Assembly: GCA_948474755.1 (NCBI GenBank)
Contig: CAOLHI010001036.1
Span: 372,001 to 436,000, forward strand
DNA from: Ctenosaura bakeri
Lineage: Eukaryota; Chordata; Lepidosauria; Squamata; Iguanidae
Length of the DNA: 64,000 bases
Direction: 5' to 3'
Shown: positions 46,992-54,895 of the stretch, piece by piece
Layout: each line of letters begins with the position of its first letter
Position numbering within the stretch: the first letter of the stretch is position 1
Notes under the pieces: model-generated
What the model was told of the DNA's origin: nothing
Database searches by the model: none
What the model saw: only the letters and a program-made list of their open reading frames with translations
Program-made: the position numbers and the translations under genes

Positions 46992-47521
46992 CTTACACGC
47001 TACACAACGATAGAGCAACAGCTGCCATGGCAACATCCTCTGGAATCCTGAGATTTGCAGTTTCATAGAATCATAGAATCATAGAAATGTAGAGTTGGAA
47101 GAGACCCCAGGGGCCATCCAGTCCAACCCCCTGCCATGCAGGAACACCCTCAAAGCACTCCCGACAGATGGCCATCCAGCCTCCGCTTAAAAACCTCCAA
47201 GGAAGGAGACTCCACTACACTCCGAGGCAGCACATTCCACTGCCGGGCAGCCCTGACTGTCAGGAAGTTCTTCCTGAGGTTCAGGTGGAATCTCCTTTCC
47301 TGCAGCTTGAATCCATTGCTCCTTGTCCTGGTCTCTGGAGCAGCAGAAATCAAGCCCTCTCCTTCCTCTACGTGGCTCTACATGGTTTAGGGAGAGGCAT
47401 TTAGAATTCTCAGCCAGAGAGTTCCAGTGCCTCACCAGAGGACAAATCTCAAGTTTCCATAGGATGCAGCTACGACAGTTAAAGTGGAATATAGCACTAA
47501 CATTGTGTTGTATGAAAGGAT
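46992..47521. mobile_element. Family A-like MITE split by a CR1 fragment
   Basis: The left half (46992-47065) has GCCATGGCAACATCCTCTGG and GAGATTTGCAGTTT. The right half (47386-47521) resumes at TTTAGGGAGAGGCATTTAG and ends GTATGAAAGG. The CR1 sits exactly in the TTTGCAGTTTAGGG motif. Confidence 0.8.
47063..47385 (-). mobile_element. CR1 3'-end fragment inside MITE
   Basis: It starts with three units of TCATAGAA (the CR1 terminal repeat, complement), then AGAGTTGGAAGAGACCCCAG and GCCATCCAGTCCAACCCC. The minus-strand frame encodes ETRTRSNGFKLQERRFHLNL and RKNFLTVRAARQWNVLPRSV, the CR1 ORF2 end. The last 14 bp or so (TACGTGGCTCTACATGG) are filler of unknown origin before the host MITE resumes. 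Confidence 0.9.
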
Positions 47522-49802
47522 GTCATCTGCACCAGAACAAACCTACACCATGTTTGTGGAGGCCCTGTTCCTTGCTCTAAACATACATGAGATCTGGCAA
47601 ACGGGGATAACAGACACAGACTTAACAGTGATATACAGTAGCTAGTTTCTCCAACTGAAACTTTTTTCAGTAACCCACTTTTTAATACTTTCAGTTTTGT
47701 CTATTACAATTTTCTACTACTGATATCATTATAATCATAATTGTCCTATAATTGTTCTTTTAAAATTATGTTTATTTTTAGATTTATTTTATTTTAGCTT
47801 GCATTGCATTTTATTGCTGCATTAAAACTGCTTTATAGCCATTTCAGCTTATGTATTTTTTTTTAAAAAAATTGTACATAGTCCCTGCAGTTTTCACAGA
47901 AAAACATGCTATACATGATATAGAACCTGTGACACTCTACATGTCTGTAATCTGAAGTAAATTCCATTGAGTTTGAAAGGCATTACCACTGTGAATTCAA
48001 TGAGACTTACTCCAAGTCCCATTAGGTGTGCATTGCATTGTGAACTTAAACGTACTAAACTCACTGGCATTGACAGTAGGAGAAGAATGTGCTACCTTTA
48101 TGTGGTAACAAGTGAGTAAAAAATTATCTCATTACTAGCTAATCAAATGAAGCTGCCAAAAACTAACCCATATAAACATTCTGAAAAGCCTATGGGAGGG
48201 GGAGAGATGAAAAGGAAAAGGAAAACGGAAAACAAAATGCATACTCTGACTCTGAACTTCTATTTTAATAAAGTGGCATTCATATATACAATAGGAGATT
48301 TCAGATTCCCCCTCCCCTTCACTTAACTACTTTTCCTGAAATCAAATATATGAGCAGCTATCAATCAAGTGAAAGCCAGAGAAATTCTGTTACTAATCAC
48401 GTTTGCTAGAGTGAGTGGTTTTACTTGTTAAGAAATCTTTCGTAAGATTCCCATTTGTCTTTGTAAAAGATGTAGGTCCCCTTTGGAGAACAAACATGGT
48501 GGTTTGATCAAATCAGCCAGGATTTCTCAGCCCCATTTCCAATAGGGATGGTGTCCGAACCAAATCCCAGAACTTGAAGCAAATTGCCTTGCCCCTCTAA
48601 TAAGAGCTCCCCAGAGGAAACTGCTACAGCAAATTAGGTATTAACATCTGTACAGCCATGTTACCTGTGCTGCCAATCACAGCTCCATAATTGCATGGAA
48701 TGTCTTCCCTAAAGGTTCCCAGCTTGTATGTTTAATAAAACAACCGCGCCAGGTCTCAGATTTCCTTGTTTATATGAAAAATTCATAGCTGCAGTTCCAG
48801 TAAGTGTTGACTCAACTTACATCTGCCATCTACTGTAAGAGAAAATCCTTTCCAAGCAGTAAAGGGAGCATCATGGATTGCTGTCAATAATGCTCGAGGA
48901 TGTAACAAGAGCCTTTCTAAGTAATGCATGCATCAGAGGATCTCAAAGTACTTTGCTTTGCAAACATTAGGATGGAATCTATTGATAGTGAAAGCAACTT
49001 GGCAGAACATTGGACGGCGGTGATGGGGGGAGTGGTTATTGCCTTTTCAATGATCTAATGGTATTCCTATAAACATTGCAGCCTGTCTCACTCAAAAAAT
49101 TCTCACAAATTTCCATCTGGAGAAACTTAATTCATCTGTTCCACAATTCTGATATAACAACAAAATTCCCCTTTCAAAACAACATTGCCCTTGTATTTGA
49201 ACCATAAGGCTGTATTGTTCTAAGTGGTTGAGCCTAGATGTTTATAGGCAGTGATAGTCGTTGGGAGGTAAAAATACAAAAATTGGAACTGGACTCAAGC
49301 TAAATCAGGTTGTCTCTAAATAACTCCAAGCTGGAGTCAGACCACTGCTGAACTGGAGTTTGAACCAAATCTTGTAGTTGGTGCAAATACCTATATGAAG
49401 ACACTTGGACTATTTGTTTATGTGGGATTGCCTATGAAGAATGCTTAGAAACTTCAGTAAGTACCAAGAACTGCAGCCAGAATATTAAGTAGGGCTGAGT
49501 ACAGGGACTACATGACTGTCTGGTTGCAAAAGCTCTATCAGGTACTGGTCTGTTTGTGGACACAATTCAAAGTGGTGTTCATAAGTCATAAATGTCCTAC
49601 ACTGCTTAGGTCCAGGCATTTTGACAGAATATGGCTGCCATATTCCCTTTGTACTAGTAAAGGTTTGTATATGGAGATATGGCTTATCTTCCCCACCCCA
49701 TATAGAATAGCAAGAGTGCACAACCAATGTCAATGCACAAGTGCTGTTACACAATGTGCAATATATGATGTATATAACTGCCATGCACAGTTGTTGTTCT
49801 TA
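47522..49802. other. No gene seen; candidate conserved non-coding block
   Basis: A small repeat containing CCATTGAGTTTGAAAGGC and GTGAATTCAATGAGACTTAC (47960-48015) belongs to a common amniote repeat. Positions 48640-48830 and 48840-49110 are repeat-free and of balanced composition. Positions 49066-49102 recur inside the SINE at 49803. Confidence 0.4.
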
Positions 49803-50010
49803 TTGTTGTTGTTGTTGTGTGCCTTCAAGCTGTTTCTGACTTATGGCAACTCTAAAATGACCCTATCATTTTCTGGGGACTGACAGTGTGTGACACACCC
49901 TATAAACAATGCAGTGCCTGTCTCACTCAAAAAATTCCATGGCTGAGTGGGGAACTGAATCCTGGTCTCAAGGACTGCAATCCAACATTCAAACTAATAC
50001 ACCACATTGA
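49803..50010 (-). mobile_element. Sauria-type SINE with an unusual internal patch
   Basis: It starts TTGTTGTTGTTGTGTGCCTT, then CAAGCTGTTTCTGACTTATG (BovB-like tail, complement). It ends with a B-box-like GAACTGAATCCTGGTCTCAA and ACACCACA. The segment that should read as the complement of the GGTGACCTTGGGCAAGT region is replaced at 49899-49937 by a copy of unique sequence from 49066-49102. Confidence 0.8.
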
Positions 50011-50234
50011 CAATGCACAGTACGTGACATGACACTGCAATGTACAATGTGCAACTGCAATTCACAGTCACAACATGAAAAGATAAGGCACAGAGGAGCA
50101 TGCTGTTTGCGCAAGTTCACTTCCATTGCTCTTGGCAGAACACCTCCATTGTGCAATGGTGGTCTTTTGCAGGCATATGTATCTGTCCGCAACTGGATGC
50201 CAGCCTTTGCCTCCATATACATATTTGCTTAGGG

Positions 50235-50420
50235 CCTGGGACCCTCAAGGGAAGCCCTTCTTTCAGTCTCATCACCTTCACATATGTAATTGGTGGGGAC
50301 ATGAAATACGGCTTTCTGGGTGTCTGTCCCATGCTCTGGAATCACCTTCCCCTTCCTTCAGCAGGCACAGCCTTTTTTCTTTCTTTTTCATTCTGACAAT
50401 GTTCTGAGAATCAAAGATCT
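50235..50420 (+). mobile_element. L2-like LINE C-terminal fragment
   Basis: The translation GDMKYGFLGVCPMLWNHLPL, then PSAGTAFF, matches the L2 LWNxLP motif. Short, 5'-truncated. Confidence 0.5.
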
Positions 50421-50464
50421 TTAAGGAAAGTGATTTTCAGAGAATGTTATATGGTTTGTTGGTT

Positions 50465-50830
50465 TGTTTGCAATTTAATTTATATCCACTTTATTCCCAA
50501 GAGAGAATTCAAGGTGACTTATAGTAATTTAAAAAGATTAAGCTGAAATATTAGTTTAAAAATCTAGAAAAGAATTAAATAACAGCATTATCTTTAAAAA
50601 ACTATCAAAAACAATTAAAATACTCAGTAATCAAAACATAATATCCAGCAAAAGATTGAAAAATAAATCACACACACACACACACACACTCCTGTTCCGT
50701 AATTAAAATTCAAGAACCTACCTGAATAAAAACATCTTCACCAGCCAGGAGAAAGAGTGCTGGGAGGGGGCCAACTGGACATCCCACAGAGAGGAATTCC
50801 ATAGCCTGGAAGAAGCCATGGTTTGAACTG
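50465..50830 (-). mobile_element. L2-like LINE 3' end
   Basis: It begins TTTAATTTATATCCACTTTA, then TTCCCAAGAGAG, with AT-rich tail sequence and (CA)n at 50669-50690. It continues GGAATTCCATAGCCTGGAAG (complement of a WNS/LP-type region). Same layout as 27998 and 58065. Confidence 0.55.
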
Positions 50831-51012
50831 TATTGTTTTTAAAAACTGACTTTTATTATTTCTAACTGAATGTTTTAATTTCATTTAATGTTTTAATAGT
50901 TTAATTCCATTTTGGTTACTCATTTCTGTGTTGACTACATTGTATTTTAAGTCACTTTGCATCCCAGGTTTGTTTGTGTATGTGTATGTGAGAAAGAGTG
51001 TGTGTGTGTGTA

Positions 51013-51625
51013 TGTATTGTAGTGGTTTGAGCATTGGATTATGGCCCTGGAGATCAGGGTTTCATTCCCTGTTGAGCCATGAAAACTCACTGGGTGACCT
51101 TGGGTATATCACACACTCTCAGCTCCAGAAAACCTTGACCCTTTTTGCATTCATTTTTTCTCACGCAAGCACCCCTTGAGCGCTGCGCAAATGGGAGCAT
51201 CGCACCACACGACACACCCCCACTTGCGCGGTGCTCATGAGGCTGACGTGGCGCCCGGGCGTATTTTTTGATTTTTGGCTTGAAGCCGAAAATCACCCAT
51301 GCTCGCGCAATGCTCGCAGTGCCCACGCACACTTACCTGCTGTGCAGAGCGTCGCAAGGTGGCCGGGTCGCAATTCCTCCCCCCCCAGAGCCTACAGCTC
51401 CCATGGTGCCCTGTGGAAGGAAGGGGCAGGGCACTAGTGCGACGGACGTGCCAGCAGGAAGCGCCTGCGGAAGGAACGAGGGGGGAAGCGGCGGCATCCC
51501 AGAGGAGGCTTCTCGCGCGAAATGCCCTCCCCCCTCGCCCAAAAAGGTACAGTGCGAAAAGGGCCCTTGTGATAAGTTTGCCTTAGGATCACCACAAGAT
51601 AGAAATAACTTGAAGGCAACAGCAA
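51013..51625 (+). mobile_element. Sauria-type SINE split by a family C element
   Basis: The left part (51013-51136) has TAGTGGTTTGAGCATTGG, a B-box-like GGTTTCATTCCC and CACTGGGTGACCTTGGG. The right part (51569-51625) has GATAAGTTTGCCTTAGGATC and ACTTGAAGGCAACAGCAA. The halves join cleanly after removing the insert. Confidence 0.88.
51137..51565 (-). mobile_element. CpG-rich DNA element, family C copy 3, inside SINE
   Basis: Termini GACCCTTTTTGCA and GTGCGAAAAGGGCC with a perfect CTT duplication (51134-51136 and 51566-51568). 429 bp. On the minus strand CAG|GTAAGTG (GT at 51335-51336) lies 199 bp from the TIR. Hairpin arms GATTTTTGGCTT/AAGCCGAAAATC are at 51270-51294. Confidence 0.88.
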
Positions 51626-52978
51626 TGTGTGTGTAGTTTTGTTTTGGAGTAAAAACAGATGTTTCATCAGGTCCCTACTAGGGTCTCCTAAACACTTGCG
51701 CGGCCATGTTTAATTTGGTGGAGTGATAAAGCTATCCAGAGTTGTTCTTCAAAAGACCGTAAGAACTTAAACAGAGTGATGTTTCATCAGACCAAAGATC
51801 CATCTCTACCCTTCTCCTTCCTCTTCTATCAGTGGTCCATATGATCCCTTTGGGAAGAACACTGGCAGGGCTTGAAGACTTGTGAAGTGTTTCATGATAC
51901 GTTATAAACAATTCCTGTTAGATTTCCCTGGAGCAATCAAGAATGAAGAAGTTGCTTTTTCTGATTTTTTTTTAAATAGCATATTTAGGAATGTGGAGTA
52001 TGTAAATATCAGTGAGGGAGAAGGTGTGAGAGAGATAGAGCTCTGGACTCCTGTTGGACTTTGTCCTGCTCATGCAAGTTACTCATGCTTAGGTCTGGAT
52101 CACTAGCTAATTAGTGGCAAGCAACAATTGACAAAATCACAAACGGACAAGCATTTGTTTAATCTGAAAATAATGTCAAGTCTACTCTATTTGCATCCCC
52201 CTTTGTGCTTCTTTCTTGTGAACATTCAGATGCCTGTGCCTCACGGTCATGAATACTGATAAAAAGTGCATTTTCTGCTTGGCTTTTAAAATATTCAACA
52301 ATAACAAAAAATGATGTGCAAGAGGTATACTTGATTATCAAATTTGCAATTTGTCTGTGTTGCTTAGCTACCTAAATTGCCCAATCATGGCACGAGGAAA
52401 AAAATACCTTAATGCTGCCTTGTGTCACACTAACTTATATCAAACAATGACTTAACAGATGAAAGGGGAATACATTTACATTCCACAATATTTCACTCTT
52501 AATAATGACTAACCTTGAGCTTTCAGCATGATCCTGCATGTGTTTTCTGGGAAAGAAGTCCCATTAAGTTCAATGTCAGCTTGCCAGTTCTGTCCTGTTG
52601 CAAATCTTGAGGTTTTAGGGTCAAAATCCAGGGAAACCCTCTGTGGTCTGGTGATACCTGGTGATGTTACAATGATGATGTGACAACAGGCAGACTCCAG
52701 TGATGTCAATAAGCATGATATCTTAAGCATCAACCACAGCTGTACACAGCACAACTTAAAAAAAAAAAAAAAGCTCTAGCATATAAGGAATATCTATATA
52801 ATCACAGAATTCAAGGCAGTGCTCTCACATTGAAATTCTTCCTTTTCATTCCAAAAACCAGAGAAGAGGAACTAGGCTCTGAGATCTGGGAACCTTCTAT
52901 CATGGACACCTATCCAGGAGGAAATGTGATCTAAGATTGAAGTGCCTATGATCTGGAGTATAATTTGCATGTATTTTT
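51626..52978. other. No gene seen
   Basis: Unique-looking sequence. A trace of the CCCATTAAGTTCAATG small repeat lies near 52560, and an A run at 52757-52772. Confidence 0.45.
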
Positions 52979-53542
52979 GGTCCTTTCCACACCAGGCAAT
53001 TAGAACGGGGCAGTGTGTCCTCTCACGGAAGTCGTCTGCACCTTGGAGTGGACTAGAAGCAGACTATTTACTGGAGATCCGCACCTCAGTCTGCTCCAAA
53101 ATGTCCCCAAGTGGTCCTCCAGCATGTTTTTGAAAGACCAGAAAAAACAGATCTTTATTTTCCTGGAATGTGCCATTGCATTCCTGCTCCCTCGTGCAGA
53201 TTTGCAGGCTCGCACCAATGCGAGCCTGCGATCTGCGAAGGATGGGCTTTAGGCGTGGCGAGTTTTAGCGGTTGGTCAGGACCCACGACCAACTGGAAGC
53301 CACCATTTTGGAAGCTGGAAGCTGCCATTTTGGAAGCTGGAAGCCACCATTTTGGAAGCCGGAAGCCGCCATTTTGGAAGCAGAGCAGCAAGGATCTACA
53401 GACCTCGCACTGCTCCAATTCGCCCTGGACCAAGGAGGAGGCCTGCAGAAGGGCTTCAGGGACAGTCCACGTTGCTTTGGACCCCAGAAGAAGTGGTAGG
53501 TAACGGCACAGAGCGATTCCCTCGCCTCATGCGGAAAGGGCC
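52979..53542 (+). mobile_element. GC-rich DNA element, family B copy 4, with tandem array
   Basis: Ends GGTCCTTTCCACACC and GCGGAAAGGGCC with a perfect TTT duplication (52976-52978 and 53543-53545). 564 bp. The first hairpin (about 53124-53165) is degraded. A perfect 26-bp hairpin is at 53204-53229. GTTGGTC/GACCAAC is at 53271-53293. The YY1-like site is expanded to four copies (53291-53376). AG|GTAAC (GT at 53500) lies 43 bp from the end. Confidence 0.85.
53291..53376 (+). repeat. 22-bp tandem array of YY1-like sites
   Basis: 3.9 units of the form GAAGCYGGAAGCYRCCATTTTG. The four CCATTTTG cores are preceded by GCCA, GCTG, GCCA and GCCG. The last, GCCGCCATTTTG, is an exact match to the YY1 consensus as generally described. 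Confidence 0.9.
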
Positions 53543-53545
53543 TTT

Positions 53546-53988
53546 ATTCCCTATGGCTAAGCTACTCCATTTAAAAATGTTACCATATTCTGAGTGGCCA
53601 CAGTAACCACTGAGTGATTGCAGAAAAAGCCGTTTCCTTTGTTCACACATACCTTTGCCAGTTGATGATGTTCAGAGAAGGGTCTCATGTGAAGTTCTAA
53701 AAGCCACAAAACTGTTAAACATGTAGCAAGGAAGGTAAATTTTGCACTAACCCAATGCCAGATTAAAAAGGTACTAATACAAATAAACGTTTCTGGATGG
53801 CTGGCTGTTACCATATCATGTAAAAATGACTGGATACATTTTTTCCACTACTGAAAGTAGGGATGGGACAAATCCAGAATTTTCTGAATCCAAATCTGAA
53901 TCACTGGAAGGTTCTGGGTTCACAAATCTCAAATCTTTTGAATCCTTTTTTTTTTTTAAAGTTTTAAAAAGCAAGGGAAGGAAGGATA
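53546..53988. other. No gene seen
   Basis: Unique-looking sequence with a T run at 53945-53957. Confidence 0.45.
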
Positions 53989-54081
53989 ATCTTGGACACA
54001 ACACACTCTCTCAGCCTTAGCAAAAGCCTAGGCAAAGGCAAACCTCCTTCTGAAGAAACCTGGCCAGGACAATGGTCATAT

Positions 54082-54303
54082 GTAAAGTCGAAGGCTTTCA
54101 CGGTCGGAATCCTTAGGTTGTTGTGGGTTTTCTAGGTTTTAAGGCCGTGTTCTATTGGTATTTTCTCTGGATGTTTCACCTGCATCTGTGGCTGGCATCT
54201 TCAGAGGGTCCTCTGAAGATGCCAGCTACAGATACAGGTGAAACATCAGGAGAAAATACTAATAGAACATGGCCTCAAAGCCTGGAAAATCCACAACAAC
54301 CTA
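54082..54303 (+). mobile_element. Foldback PLE copy 3 (termini only)
   Basis: 222 bp with target duplication CAAT(G/T)GTCATAT (54070-54081 and 54304-54315). It starts with the PLE tail (GTAAAGTCGAAGGCTTTCAC), then the terminal sequence to GGCATCTTCAGAGG. It goes straight into the same sequence inverted (CCTCTGAAGATGCCAGC). The arms pair over about 95 bp. No coding DNA is left. Confidence 0.88.
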
Positions 54304-54314
54304 CAATTGTCATA

Positions 54315-54611
54315 TAACTTTTCCACACGTTACCTGCTCATAGAGGTGGGGGGGTGCAGTTCGCGTAAGCAGCCTCTTGCACGAGGCACTTGCATCGCTC
54401 CTCCGTTCTCCCGCATCTGGCTTCCTGATTGCGCGAGCGCCCTGTCCCTTCCTTCCGCAGTGTAGCCTGGGAGCTGTAGGCTGTGCTGGGGGAGGAAGCA
54501 CGACTGACTTGCTCGTCCGACACACCGCTGGGCAAGTAAGTGCGCGAGGGCCTCGGGAGCCTTGCGTGACCATGCAGCATTTTCAGCTTGAAACTGCGTG
54601 CGAAAAGGAGA
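54315..54611 (+). mobile_element. CpG-rich DNA element, family C copy 4, shortened
   Basis: Degraded left end TAACTTTTCCACACG and right end CGTGCGAAAAGGAGA, with ATA at 54312-54314 and 54612-54614. About 297 bp. CAA|GTAAGTGCG (GT at 54536) is kept. The hairpin is decayed to ATTTTCAGCTTGAAACTG (54579-54596). The right part is shortened relative to other C copies. Confidence 0.75.
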
Positions 54612-54655
54612 ATAGTTTTGTCTCAGGATCTCCCCAGATTGAAAATGGCATGAAG

Positions 54656-54895
54656 GCCCCTTTCTACACAGACAAGAAAATGTGGATTAATGCCACATTT
54701 TACTGCCTGTGTAAACAGGGCCACATACTACAGTACAGAGATAATCCAGGTCAAAATGGGATTTTCTTTGCATAGCTCCATATGGCATCCTGGGATTTAT
54801 AGTTTGATGATGCACCAGCACACTTTGGCAGAGAAGGCTGTGACACCTGGTAAAACTACAAACCCCAGAATTGTCTATGAAAGAGCTTTGCAAGG
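54656..54895. mobile_element. Old palindromic MITE, unclassified
   Basis: GCCCCTTTCTACACAGAC, then ATGTGGATTAATGCCACATT. The centre, TGGCATCCTGGGATTTATAG with its counterpart CTACAAACCCCAGAATTGTC, resembles the A family. Boundaries uncertain. Confidence 0.5.

Larger units (their letters stand above)
53989..54655 (+). mobile_element. Sauria-type SINE hit by a PLE and a family C element
   Basis: The 5'-truncated SINE part 53989-54081 has ACACACTCTCTCAGCC and GCAAACCTCCTTCTGAAGAA. Its 3' part, 54612-54655, has TCTCAGGATCTCCCCAG and GAAAATGGCATGAAGGC. The two insertions between them abut almost exactly. Confidence 0.75.

Noticed and set aside
53296..53376. CRISPR-like direct repeats
   Set aside because: The 22-bp units are head-to-tail without spacers, inside a DNA transposon of a vertebrate genome.
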